Positions 1-8,717 of a stretch of DNA of 64,000 nucleotides are shown here, piece after piece; positions within the stretch are counted from its first letter, which is position 1; every line of letters starts with the position of its first letter. The translations under genes and the position numbers were made by a program. Origin of the DNA: Clostridium tagluense (GTDB lineage: Bacteria; Bacillota; Clostridia; Clostridiales; Clostridiaceae); assembly GCF_003865095.1 (NCBI RefSeq), contig NZ_BHYK01000008.1:124001-188000 (forward strand). Reading direction: 5' to 3'. The notes below the pieces were generated by a model. It did not search any database. It worked only from the letters and a program-made list of their open reading frames with translations, and had not been told where the DNA came from.

Positions 1-2029
1 CCCTGCCCATATGGATATTGCAGACAGGAAATTACTAAATAAAATAGTTAGATATTATGGTGATGACATAGCAGCTGTAGTGGCTACAGATATTGTAACT
101 GCAACAAGAGCAATTAATCTTATAAAAGTTGAATATGAGGAATATAAACCAATATTGTCTATTGAAGCTGCACTTAAGCAAGGAGCAAATAAAATTCATG
201 AGGAGTATCCGGGTAACATTCTTGCACATACAAGTTATGAAATCGGTAATTATGAAAATGCTATAAAAGAAGAGGGACTTATTGTTTTTGAAGGAGAATA
301 TGAACTTTCTCCGGTTAAACATTGCCATATTGAAAATCCGATTTCTTATGCCTATGCAGAAGGAAAAAGATTGGTTGTGGTATCATCAACTCAGATTCCT
401 CATATTGCGAGACGTGTAATTGGGCAAGCTCTTGGTATGGATTGGGGTAAAATAAGAGTTATTAAACCATATATAGGTGGAGGATTTGGGAATAAACAAG
501 AGGTTCTGTACGAGCCACTTAATGCTTATTTATGTAAGGTTATTGGTGGAAGATGTGTTAAACTTGATATTTCAAGAGAAGAAGATTTTGTTAATACTCG
601 TCTACGTACTGCTATGAAAATTAAAATTAAAAGTTATGTACGGGCAAATGGGCGTTTTGTTGCAAGAAAGTTAGAAATGTATGGTAACAAAGGTGCTTAT
701 GCATCCCATGGTCATAGTGTGACAAATAAGTCAGGTCATGCATTTAAACAGATATATAAAGATGAAGTTGCAACTAAAGGTGATATGTACTCAGTTTATA
801 CAAATATGCCTGCATCTGGTGCCATGCGTGGTTATGGTATACCACAAATCACTTTTGCTCTTGAATCTCATGTTGATGATATAGCAAGTAAACTGGGTTT
901 AGACAAGATTGAAATGAGAAAACTTAATGCTATGAAATTAGGATTTATTGATAATCAGGTTAAATGTAATAGTAATGGTCTAGCAGAATGCATTGATAAA
1001 GGTAGAAAATACATTGATTGGGATAATAAACTTATAGAGTATAAAAATCAAACAGGGCCTGTAAGGCGCGGTGTTGGTATGGCAATATTTAGTTATGCAG
1101 TAGGGGTGTTTCCAATATCACTGGAAACAGCAGCTTGTAGGATTGTGCTTAATCAAGATGGATCTGTTCAAGTTCAAATGGGTGCCACAGAGATAGGGCA
1201 AGGAGCAGACACGGTATTTGCACAAATGGTATCAGAAGTTCTTGACATTCCTATTGAAAACGTACACACTATATCAACTCAAGATACTGATATTACACCC
1301 TTTGACACAGGAGCTTATGCATCTAGACAATCTTATGTATCAGGTATGGCAGCTAAAAAAGCTGCGATGGAACTTAAAGAAAAAATAATAGAACATGCAA
1401 ATTTTATGTTAAGACTTCCTGCTGGGAACCTTGAACTTAAAGATAATAATATTATAAAAAAAGAAACTGGTGAAGTTTTAGCTTCACTTAAAGATGTTTC
1501 TATGCATGCACTTTATAATACAGAAAAATCCGTTCACATTACCTCAGAGGTAACAAACCAATGCAAATCAAATACATTTGCTTTTGGAGTATGTTTTGCT
1601 GAAGTTGAAGTTGATATACCTGTGGGGAAGATTAAAGTTATTAAGGTTATTAATGTTCATGATAGTGGCACGATTCTTAATCCTGCACTTGCTGCAGCGC
1701 AGGTACATGGTGGCATGAGCATGAGTTTGGGTTATGGTTTAACAGAGCAACTTTTATTTGATGATGCGACAGGTAGAATGCTCAATGATAATCTACTTGA
1801 CTATAAACTTCCAACTACTATGGATACACCACATTTGGAGGCACAGTTTGTGGAAACCTACGATGTGTCAGGACCTTTTGGCAACAAGGCGCTAGGAGAA
1901 CCTCCTGCAATTCCAGTTGCACCTGCAATTAGAAATGCTGTACTTAATGCCACAGGAGTTAATTTTAATATTGCTCCTTTAACGCCACAAAGACTAGTAG
2001 AAAAATTTAAAAAGGAAAATTTAATATAA
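1..2029 (+). CDS. xdhA: Xanthine dehydrogenase, molybdenum-binding subunit XdhA (5' partial)
   Basis: Large catalytic subunit of a three-subunit xanthine dehydrogenase, which hydroxylates purines (hypoxanthine to xanthine to urate, or the reverse under reducing conditions) at a molybdopterin site in the cytoplasm. The reading frame is open through the left edge (codons from base 2). The first ATG at 11 falls inside the conserved region DIADRKLL, so about 90 N-terminal residues lie outside the window. Seen from that Met: GGGFGNKQ near residue 156 (molybdopterin loop), GAMRGYG near 275, GATEIGQGADT, and the C-terminal LGEPP, whose Glu is the family's catalytic base. The ending PLTPQRL is typical of E. 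coli-type XdhA. It is followed after 19 bp by the FAD subunit, then the Fe-S subunit. The family call is firm; substrate preference is not visible. Confidence 0.95.
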   Translation, partial: PAHMDIADRKLLNKIVRYYGDDIAAVVATDIVTATRAINLIKVEYEEYKPILSIEAALKQGANKIHEEYPGNILAHTSYEIGNYENAIKEEGLIVFEGEYELSPVKHCHIENPISYAYAEGKRLVVVSSTQIPHIARRVIGQALGMDWGKIRVIKPYIGGGFGNKQEVLYEPLNAYLCKVIGGRCVKLDISREEDFVNTRLRTAMKIKIKSYVRANGRFVARKLEMYGNKGAYASHGHSVTNKSGHAFKQIYKDEVATKGDMYSVYTNMPASGAMRGYGIPQITFALESHVDDIASKLGLDKIEMRKLNAMKLGFIDNQVKCNSNGLAECIDKGRKYIDWDNKLIEYKNQTGPVRRGVGMAIFSYAVGVFPISLETAACRIVLNQDGSVQVQMGATEIGQGADTVFAQMVSEVLDIPIENVHTISTQDTDITPFDTGAYASRQSYVSGMAAKKAAMELKEKIIEHANFMLRLPAGNLELKDNNIIKKETGEVLASLKDVSMHALYNTEKSVHITSEVTNQCKSNTFAFGVCFAEVEVDIPVGKIKVIKVINVHDSGTILNPALAAAQVHGGMSMSLGYGLTEQLLFDDATGRMLNDNLLDYKLPTTMDTPHLEAQFVETYDVSGPFGNKALGEPPAIPVAPAIRNAVLNATGVNFNIAPLTPQRLVEKFKKENLI

Positions 2030-2048
2030 AGGTGGGGGTGAAATAATA

Positions 2049-2936
2049 ATGTATGATATAGAAAAAATATATCAAGCAACGTCAGTTAAAGATGCAATAA
2101 ACCATCTTGTAGCTGATCCTAAATCCATAATTATTGCAGGCGGAAGTGATGTACTTATCAGCATTCGTCATGGCAAGCTTGCAGGGTGCTCCCTTGTTAG
2201 TATTTATGGTCTGGAGGAACTAAAAGGAATAACACTTGCTGAAGATGGCAGTATAAAGATAGGCGCTATTACAAGTTTTTCACATATAACAAAAAATGAG
2301 ATTATTCAAAAATATATTCCGGTACTTGGGGAAGCTGTCAATGATATAGGAGGACCACAATTGAGAAACATTGGAACAATTGGAGGAAATATTTCAAATG
2401 GAGTTACAAGCGCTGATAGTGCATCCACGTTATTTGCGCTGAATGCTAAGCTTCAAATTGAAGGACCCACAGGTGTTCGAGTTATTCCTATTTCAGAGTA
2501 CTATGTAGGTCCAGGAAAAGTTAGTTTGAAAAATGGGGAATTACTTACAGCTATCTATATTACAAAAGAAAATTATGAGAATTTTACAGGCAATTATATT
2601 AAATACGCTATGCGTAACGCAATGGATATTGCAACCCTTGGATGTAGTGTAACTTGCAAACTTAGTGCGAGTAAAGATACTATTTACGATGTACACCTTG
2701 CCTTCGGTGTTGCAGGCCCTATACCTATGAGATGCCCAAAAGCTGAAGAAGCTATAAAGGGAATGAAAATTTCTGATGAAATGTTCAATATTTTTGCAGA
2801 AGTTGCAAAAAGCGAAGTGAGTCCGCGTTCTTCTTGGCGTGCATCTAAAGACTTTCGTCTTCACCTTGTATGTGAACTCAGCAAACGGGCCTTAAAGGAA
2901 TCAATAAGAAAATCGGGAGGCATAATAAATGGCTAA
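2049..2936 (+). CDS. xdhB: Xanthine dehydrogenase, FAD-binding subunit XdhB
   Basis: Carries FAD and passes electrons from the Fe-S subunit to NAD+. The protein has 295 residues, the usual length. The PCMH-type FAD domain shows AGGSDVLISIRHGK near residue 30 and TIGGNISNGVTSADS near 115, both flavin-contact loops. The C-terminal CO-dehydrogenase-flavoprotein-like part begins near residue 185. The ATG at 2049 follows a GGTGGGGGTG ribosome site. The stop overlaps the xdhC start by 8 bp, so the two are probably translationally coupled. It belongs to the same operon as xdhA and xdhC. It is distinct from the second FAD subunit gene at 25675, which probably serves the XdhD-type enzyme. Confidence 0.95.
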   Translation: MYDIEKIYQATSVKDAINHLVADPKSIIIAGGSDVLISIRHGKLAGCSLVSIYGLEELKGITLAEDGSIKIGAITSFSHITKNEIIQKYIPVLGEAVNDIGGPQLRNIGTIGGNISNGVTSADSASTLFALNAKLQIEGPTGVRVIPISEYYVGPGKVSLKNGELLTAIYITKENYENFTGNYIKYAMRNAMDIATLGCSVTCKLSASKDTIYDVHLAFGVAGPIPMRCPKAEEAIKGMKISDEMFNIFAEVAKSEVSPRSSWRASKDFRLHLVCELSKRALKESIRKSGGIING

Positions 2937-3417
2937 TGGAATTTTAAACTGCACAGTAAATGGTGAAGCTAAGCAAATTATGATAGATGATAGAGAGTCG
3001 CTTACGGATGTTCTAAGAAATCAGCTAGGCCTTACAAGTGTTAAGAAAGGTTGCGAGGTTGGAGAATGCGGAGCTTGTACCGTGCTTATTGATGGTGAAG
3101 CATTTGATTCTTGTATTTACCTTGCAATTTGGGCAGAAGGTAAAGAAATTCGTACAGTTGAGGGACTTATGGATGCTGAGGGGAATATATCAGATATTCA
3201 AGAAGCGTTCATTGATGAAGCTGCTGTTCAATGCGGTTTCTGCACATGTGGAGCTATTATGTCATCCATACCTGTTCTTGAAGACAGTAAGGAGTATACA
3301 ACAGAAGAAATTAAAAAAGAACTTTCCGGTAATCTTTGTCGTTGTACAGGTTATGAAAATATATTAAATGCTGTAGAAAAAACTAAAAAGCACCGTTGTG
3401 AAAATTGTAAGAATTGA
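2929..3417 (+). CDS. xdhC: Xanthine dehydrogenase, 2Fe-2S subunit XdhC
   Basis: Electron-transfer subunit with two [2Fe-2S] clusters, linking molybdenum and FAD subunits. It has 162 residues. The N-terminal plant-ferredoxin-type cluster shows C-EVGE-C-GA-C with a fourth Cys after VLIDGEAFDS. The C-terminal cluster shows CGFC and CRCTGY. One oddity: the residue after CGFCT is normally Pro (CGFCTPG), but here it is Cys (CGFCTCGA), and the tail adds another CxxC (RCENCKN). These extra cysteines are visible; their role is unknown. The ATG at 2929 follows a GGGAGG site and overlaps xdhB. This is the last gene of the operon, and a strong hairpin terminator follows. Confidence 0.94.
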   Translation: MANGILNCTVNGEAKQIMIDDRESLTDVLRNQLGLTSVKKGCEVGECGACTVLIDGEAFDSCIYLAIWAEGKEIRTVEGLMDAEGNISDIQEAFIDEAAVQCGFCTCGAIMSSIPVLEDSKEYTTEEIKKELSGNLCRCTGYENILNAVEKTKKHRCENCKN

Positions 3418-3467
3418 GAATTATAATGAAAGGTTTTGTATTGCAAACTGATAAAATAAACAGAAAT

Positions 3468-3510
3468 AAAAAAACAATTCGCTTTATCTAATAATGCGAA
3501 TTGTTTTTTA
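3468..3510. terminator. Bidirectional intrinsic terminator between xdhC and the purine permease
   Basis: A 14-15 bp inverted repeat (AAAAAACAATTCGC / GCGAATTGTTTTTT) with a loop of about 13 nt. It has T-runs on one side and A-runs on the other, so it can end transcription from both strands. It lies between two convergent genes, and the permease stop codon begins 2 bp after the stem. Confidence 0.9.
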
Positions 3511-3511
3511 T

Positions 3512-4864
3512 TTACATGCCTTTTGTTTGGCAGTTAGCTTTAGTAATAATAGCATCTTCAGGTTTATCTTTAGGTAAGATAAGATTCAGTGCTATTGCAA
3601 CTAATGTTGTAACAACAATGGATGATTTACCGAATATAGATATAAACCATGTTGGGAATAGAGCAAATGAATTAGGAACTTCAACAATACCTACACCGAG
3701 TGCAATTGCAATTCCTACAATCGCTGAGTTTCTCATTGTAAGCTCATTTGAAGTAATCATTTTAATCCCTGTCATTGTTATTGTGGCAAAAACAGAGATC
3801 GTTGCGCCACCAAGTACACATTGAGGAATAGTTGTAAGCAGTGAAGCAAATTTAGGAATAAGACCTGCTAAAATTACAACAAAAGAAGCAAAAACGAATA
3901 CCCACTTATTGATAACTTTATTTGTAGTTATTATACCGGCATTTTGGCCATAGGTTGAAGTTGGCATACAACCAAATAGTGCACCAAGTATGCTTGAAAA
4001 TCCGTTTCCAATAATACCACCAGAAAGCTCTTTGTCAGTAGGAGTTCTATTCATGCCCCCAAGTGTTATAACTGATAACTCACCTATAGCTTGAACAGAG
4101 TTTACAACATACATTATAGCCATAGATATTATAGCTGTAGTATTAAAGCTTATACCGAAATGTAGTGGTTTTGGAGCTTGAAAAAGTCCTGCGGAAGCAA
4201 TGGCATCAAAGGATACCATTCCAAGAAATATAGCAATAACATATCCTACTATCATACCTATTAAAATAGATGCTAATTTTAAAGCTCCCTTAGTAAAGAA
4301 ATTTAGAAATATTACAACAGAAAGTGTCACTAGAGCAACAACCCAGTTTTTAGGAGAACCAAAAGTTGCAGAACCAACACCACCAGCTATATATTTAATA
4401 GCAACTGAATACAGGGATAATCCTATGGCGAATATAACTGTACCAGTAACAAGCGGTGGAAAGAATTTTATAAGTTTCTTTAAGAATATTCCGAAAATTA
4501 TCGCAACTAAACCACCTACTATTTGGGCCCCAAAAACCGTGGCAATATTAAATTCACCTGTAATAGCAGCCAGGGTTGGAACGTATGCAAAACTTACTCC
4601 CATCATTACAGGTAATTTGGAACCAATAACTTTACCTAGTGGAAAAATTTGAATTAAAGTTGCTATGCCAGCAAAAAACAGTGAGGATTGTACAAGCAAA
4701 ATTTTGTCGGTCGCATTAAGATTAGCAATTCCAGCAATTATAAGAGCGGGTGTAACACATCCAACAAACATAGCAACAACATGCTGTAGGCCTAATGGTA
4801 TAATTTCTTTGAGTGAAGGCTTACCATCAAATTGAAATAATAAAGACTTTTGATTAGAACTCAT
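3512..4864 (-). CDS. NCS2-family purine (xanthine/urate) permease
   Basis: Membrane transporter of the nucleobase-cation symporter-2 (NAT) family, 450 residues, with about 12-14 hydrophobic segments. The TM1 motif QHVVAMFVG and the family signature QNAGIITTNK (Q-N-x-G-x4-T) are visible; the latter line the substrate site in XanQ/UapA-type proteins. LPVMMGVSFAYVPTLAAI resembles the xanthine/urate branch. It is last in the leftward operon, 29 bp after carbamate kinase, so it probably imports the purine that the neighbouring enzymes degrade. Which purine (xanthine, urate or another) cannot be told from the sequence. The start ATG follows a GAGGGGGA site. Confidence 0.92.
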   Translation of the reverse strand: MSSNQKSLLFQFDGKPSLKEIIPLGLQHVVAMFVGCVTPALIIAGIANLNATDKILLVQSSLFFAGIATLIQIFPLGKVIGSKLPVMMGVSFAYVPTLAAITGEFNIATVFGAQIVGGLVAIIFGIFLKKLIKFFPPLVTGTVIFAIGLSLYSVAIKYIAGGVGSATFGSPKNWVVALVTLSVVIFLNFFTKGALKLASILIGMIVGYVIAIFLGMVSFDAIASAGLFQAPKPLHFGISFNTTAIISMAIMYVVNSVQAIGELSVITLGGMNRTPTDKELSGGIIGNGFSSILGALFGCMPTSTYGQNAGIITTNKVINKWVFVFASFVVILAGLIPKFASLLTTIPQCVLGGATISVFATITMTGIKMITSNELTMRNSAIVGIAIALGVGIVEVPNSFALFPTWFISIFGKSSIVVTTLVAIALNLILPKDKPEDAIITKANCQTKGM

Positions 4865-4893
4865 AAAAACTCCCCCTCAGAATTTGATTTGCA

Positions 4894-5823
4894 TTACGTT
4901 ATAATAGTACCTGTAATGCCTGCTATACCATCCTTAGCCTTTTCAAGTAGTGTTATAAGTGAATATCTTCCATCTTTTGATGAGGCAAAATCAATTGCAG
5001 CTTCTACTTTAGGTAGCATTGAACCAGGTGCAAAATGTCCTTCCTTTGCATACTGTTTAATTTCAGCAGTTGTAATATTATGGAGCCATTTTTCATTTGG
5101 TTTTCCAAAGTTTATAGCAACTTTCTCTACGGCTGTTAAAATAATAAGACAATCTGCATGGAGTTCTTTTGCAAGAGTACAACTAGCAAAGTCTTTATCG
5201 ATGACAGCGTTTACGCCTTTTAGATGATTACCTTCTTTTATAACAGGTATACCACCACCGCCACAGGCGATAACAACTTGTCCCATTTCAACTAATGATT
5301 TTATTGTTTCAATTTCAATAATACCTACTGGTTTTGGCGAAGCAATGACTTCTCTATATCCACGACCTGCATCTTCAATAACCACTTTACCACTTTTCAT
5401 GGAAATATCAGCTTCTTCTTTTGTCATGAAACTTCCAATAGGTTTTGTTGGATTTTCAAAGGCTTTGTCCTTCGGGTTTACTTCAACTTGTGTTATTATT
5501 GTTGAAACACTTTTGGTTATATTGCGGCTGAGAAGTTCTTCTCTAAGCGCATTTTGCAAATCGTAACCAATATAAGCTTGGCTCATTGCAACACATACAG
5601 ACATAGGGCATAGTGAATATTTAGGATTATTTTTATGTAATTCACTCATAGCAATATTAATCATACCAACCTGAGGCCCGTTTCCGTGAGATATAACAAC
5701 TTCATTTCCAGCTTCTATAAGATCGACTATAGCTATAGCAGTAGATTTTACAGCCACCATTTGCTCCTCTAAATTAGTTCCAAGAGCATTACCACCTAAT
5801 GCAATTACTATTTTTTTCTTCAT
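4894..5823 (-). CDS. arcC: Carbamate kinase
   Basis: Catalyses carbamoyl phosphate + ADP to carbamate + ATP. It has 309 residues, as usual. The amino-acid-kinase fold signatures are present: ALGGNAL at residue 8, ISHGNGPQVG near 44, IACGGGGIPV near 185, GVNAVIDKDFAS near 203 and the C-terminal FAPGSMLPKVEAA. In this operon it lies after the YgeW carbamoyltransferase, so it is the likely ATP-yielding last step of purine or allantoin-like degradation rather than arginine deiminase, since no arcA is nearby. The start is set by an AGGAGG site 9 bp upstream. It is equivalent in context to E. coli yqeA/arcC. Confidence 0.95.
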   Translation of the reverse strand: MKKKIVIALGGNALGTNLEEQMVAVKSTAIAIVDLIEAGNEVVISHGNGPQVGMINIAMSELHKNNPKYSLCPMSVCVAMSQAYIGYDLQNALREELLSRNITKSVSTIITQVEVNPKDKAFENPTKPIGSFMTKEEADISMKSGKVVIEDAGRGYREVIASPKPVGIIEIETIKSLVEMGQVVIACGGGGIPVIKEGNHLKGVNAVIDKDFASCTLAKELHADCLIILTAVEKVAINFGKPNEKWLHNITTAEIKQYAKEGHFAPGSMLPKVEAAIDFASSKDGRYSLITLLEKAKDGIAGITGTIIT

Positions 5824-5851
5824 AATATTATCCTCCTAAAACTAATTTTAT

Positions 5852-5900
5852 ATAGTAAAAGGCTAGGTAGAATTTATAATCCACTCTAGCCTTTCACTAT
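5852..5900. repeat. Intercistronic stem-loop between ygeW and arcC
   Basis: Inverted repeat with 15-base arms (ATAGTAAAAGGCTAG / CTAGCCTTTCACTAT, one mismatch) around a 19-nt loop. No long T-run follows in the direction of transcription, so it may be an mRNA processing or stabilising hairpin or a leaky terminator rather than a full stop. Confidence 0.7.
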
Positions 5901-5917
5901 AAAAGTAAACTAAAAAA

Positions 5918-7111
5918 TTATTTTATTTTACGGCTTTTATTGTTTTTCTCAAGCATAGATAAAACTCCCTGTGGATTTTTAATTTTACTTAAAAAGATCA
6001 TGGAAGCGATTGCATAAGGTTTATAACTAGCTTCTCTATAAAGTGGTTTACGGTAACGATCAAATACAGAAGCGTCAACTTCTCCGACTTCGCAGCTAAG
6101 TCCTGAGATGTCAGCGGGAAGGCAGTGAAGATAAAGTGCTTTTCCATCTTTTGTTGTTTTCATAAGCTCTTCAGTACACTGCCAATCTTTATGCTCAGCA
6201 TTTTGTGCAAGCAGTTCTTTTTCAAGTGAATTTATACCAGCCTTATCACCTTTTGCATATAAATCTGTACGTTTTTCCATAGCAATAAATGGAGCCCAGC
6301 TCTTAGGATAAACTATGTCAGCATCTTTGAATGCTTCTTCCATAGAATTTGTTTTTGTAAATGAACCACCAGATTCTTTAGCATTTTTCATTGCAATTTC
6401 TTCTACCTCATTCATAACTTCGTAACCTTCAGGGTGTGCAAGAACAACATCCATACCGAAACGAGTTAAAAGTCCTATTATTCCTTGAGGAACTGAGAGT
6501 GGTTTACCATATGATGGAGAATATGCCCAGGACATAGCTATTTTTTTACCTTTTAAATTTTCAATTCCGCCAAATTCATTAATGATATGAAGAGCATCAG
6601 CCATACATTGAGTAGGGTGATCTATATCACATTGCAAGCTAACAAGAGTTGGTCGTTGTTCTAAAGTGCCTTCTGCATTACCTTCTTGTACATATTTAGA
6701 TACGTCTCTCATATAAGTATTGCCTTTTCCGATATACATATCATCACGGATTCCTATAACATCTGCCATGAAAGAGATCATGTTAGCCGTTTCTCTTACT
6801 GTTTCACCATGTGCAATTTGAGATTTTCCTTCATCAAGATCTTGAACTTCAAGACCAAGGAGGTTACAAGCAGAAGCAAAGCTAAATCTTGTACGAGTTG
6901 AATTGTCACGGAATAGTGAAATTCCAAGTCCACTATCAAAAATCTTTGATGATATATTATTTACTCTTAATTCTTTAAGAGCTTCTGCAACAGTAAAAAC
7001 TGCTTCTAATTCATCTTTTGTTTTTTCCCATGTAAGTAGAAAATCATTGTTATACATTTTTTTAAAATCTAAGGAGTCAAGTTTTGTTACGTATTTATCC
7101 ATTAAAGCCAT
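5918..7111 (-). CDS. ygeW: YgeW-type knotted carbamoyltransferase
   Basis: Member of the aspartate/ornithine carbamoyltransferase fold family, YgeW branch, 397 residues. Visible are the carbamoyl-phosphate loop FRDNSTRTRFS (S-T-R-T-R) near residue 68, DHPTQCMADALHI near 170 and HCLPADISG near 335. The true amino substrate is not settled in the literature. From context it should release carbamoyl phosphate from a ureido compound derived from purine, feeding carbamate kinase 94 bp downstream. The start is either Met1 (used here, after AGGGGA) or Met4. The stem-loop at 5852-5900 separates it from arcC, and a large palindrome at 7151-7353 separates it from ygeY. Confidence 0.93.
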   Translation of the reverse strand: MALMDKYVTKLDSLDFKKMYNNDFLLTWEKTKDELEAVFTVAEALKELRVNNISSKIFDSGLGISLFRDNSTRTRFSFASACNLLGLEVQDLDEGKSQIAHGETVRETANMISFMADVIGIRDDMYIGKGNTYMRDVSKYVQEGNAEGTLEQRPTLVSLQCDIDHPTQCMADALHIINEFGGIENLKGKKIAMSWAYSPSYGKPLSVPQGIIGLLTRFGMDVVLAHPEGYEVMNEVEEIAMKNAKESGGSFTKTNSMEEAFKDADIVYPKSWAPFIAMEKRTDLYAKGDKAGINSLEKELLAQNAEHKDWQCTEELMKTTKDGKALYLHCLPADISGLSCEVGEVDASVFDRYRKPLYREASYKPYAIASMIFLSKIKNPQGVLSMLEKNNKSRKIK

Positions 7112-7150
7112 TTTAATAGTCCCCTTTTTATTTAAGATTATTTATTCCAT

Positions 7151-7353
7151 CTTTTAGCACGCTAAAAAGTCATATGTTGTGTAAAATGCTATTTGAACGA
7201 ACTTAGCAATTCTTAACGGATTTTATTGAAGTAGCCGTTAAGAAAATCATATGTTTGAGCGATAGCGAGTTTATGATTTTTAGGATATTTTAATAAAATC
7301 CGATTAGAATTGCTTAGTGAAGAGAGATAGCATTTCTAGCAACATATGACTTT
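7151..7353. repeat. Long imperfect palindromic element between ygeY and ygeW
   Basis: This 240-bp gap holds a nested inverted repeat. The outer arms are about 62 bases (7166-7227 and 7292-7353, beginning AAAGTCATATGTTG) and match at roughly three quarters of positions, including GCAATTCT and CGGATTTTATT blocks. An inner hairpin has AAAATCATA / TATGATTTT around GAGCGATAGCGAGT. A small perfect hairpin CTTTTAGC-AC-GCTAAAAAG starts it. The right arm runs into the ygeY stop codon. No coding frame is seen. It looks like a MITE-like or large structured intercistronic element. Confidence 0.75.
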
Positions 7354-8662
7354 ATTTATTTTTACAATAAATTGTTGGAAGAGCAGCATATACAGCAGCA
7401 CAGCGAACAAGGTCTGCTTTCCAAGTTACTTCATTTGGAGCATGTGCTTGAGATTCTGCACCAGGTCCGAATCCTATGCATGGTATTCCATGACGACCCA
7501 TTATAGCAACACCGTTTGTTGAGAATGTCCATTTATCAGTAAGTGGACGAGCTTTTCTCATTTCATCAGTGCTAGTAGAACCGCTTCTTGTTGTTCCGAA
7601 CATTCCTTTGTATGATTCTTCCATTGCCTTAACAACAGCATGATCTTCAGGAATAACCCATGTAGGGAAGTAGCAATCCTGAGGGTATGAAAGTCCAGTC
7701 CAACTTTTTTTGTCATATTTATACATAGTAACTTCAGCGTTGTATTTTTTAGCAGCTGGAAGCTTACGAATTTCTTCTAAGCAACTTTCAAAGGTTTCTC
7801 CAGATGTCATACGACGATCTAATGAAACGGAGCAAGAGTCAGCTACAGCGCAACGGCTTGGTGAAGTAAAGAATATTTCTGATGTAGTTACAGTACCACG
7901 TCCTAAAAACTTCGCTTCTTCGAATTTAGGGTTATATTTTTTATCTAACATTTTTACGAGACCTTTGATTTCTGTAGAATCAGAAGCATCATTTGTGTTA
8001 AGGTTTTTGATATCCATTAAAATTTCAGCCATTTTGTAGATTGCGTTATCTCCTCTTTCTGGAGCTGAACCGTGGCATGAAACACCCTTAACATCAACAC
8101 GGATTTCCATACGTCCTCTATGTCCTCTGTAGATACCGCTATCAGTTGGCTCTGTGCTTACAACGAATTCAGGTTTGATTTTGTCTTGTTCTATGATGTG
8201 AAGCCAGCAGTTTCCGTCACAGTCCTCTTCCTGTACTGATCCAACTACGAGAGCTGTGTAGTCTTCGCTTAACATGTCAAGATCTTTCATTATCTTAGCG
8301 CCGTATACAGCTGATACGATACCGCCAAGTTGGTCAGACGTACCACGTCCACCGATTTCTTCCTCAGTTTCAAAACCTATATAAGGATCAAAAGTCCAGT
8401 TAGAAAGCTCTCCAAGACCAACAGTGTCAATATGAGCATCAAAAGCTATAAGAGTTTTACCTGTTCCAACATAACCTAAAACATTTCCCTGTGGATCAAT
8501 TTCTACTTTGTCAAAACCAAGAGAAATCATTTCTTGCTCTATTCTTTTAACAACACCTTCTTCACCACAACTTTCCCCAGGGATAGCAATTAAGTCACGT
8601 AAAAATTTTGTCATTTGTGCTTTATAGCCCTCTGATTTTTCTTTAATAGCGTTAAAATCCAT
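7352..8662 (-). CDS. ygeY: YgeY family M20 metallo-hydrolase
   Basis: Zinc peptidase-like (M20/DapE/ArgE family) deacylase or amidohydrolase of the YgeY branch, 436 residues. Metal-ligand motifs are [11 protein letters not shown] near residue 72 (His, Asp), [10 protein letters not shown] near 108 (bridging Asp), VQEEDCDG near 145 (catalytic Glu-Glu), STEPTDS near 170 and a late [15 protein letters not shown] with the last His. The reaction is not established; the family is regularly encoded beside ygeW and ygeX in purine/selenium loci. It starts 55 bp after dpaL in the same operon, with AGGAGG 10 bp before ATG. Codon use is like its neighbours. Confidence 0.93.
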   Translation of the reverse strand: MDFNAIKEKSEGYKAQMTKFLRDLIAIPGESCGEEGVVKRIEQEMISLGFDKVEIDPQGNVLGYVGTGKTLIAFDAHIDTVGLGELSNWTFDPYIGFETEEEIGGRGTSDQLGGIVSAVYGAKIMKDLDMLSEDYTALVVGSVQEEDCDGNCWLHIIEQDKIKPEFVVSTEPTDSGIYRGHRGRMEIRVDVKGVSCHGSAPERGDNAIYKMAEILMDIKNLNTNDASDSTEIKGLVKMLDKKYNPKFEEAKFLGRGTVTTSEIFFTSPSRCAVADSCSVSLDRRMTSGETFESCLEEIRKLPAAKKYNAEVTMYKYDKKSWTGLSYPQDCYFPTWVIPEDHAVVKAMEESYKGMFGTTRSGSTSTDEMRKARPLTDKWTFSTNGVAIMGRHGIPCIGFGPGAESQAHAPNEVTWKADLVRCAAVYAALPTIYCKNK

Positions 8663-8717
8663 AATACATTCCTCCTATAATTAGTATAAATTTTTTACCT
8701 AATATTAATATATATTA

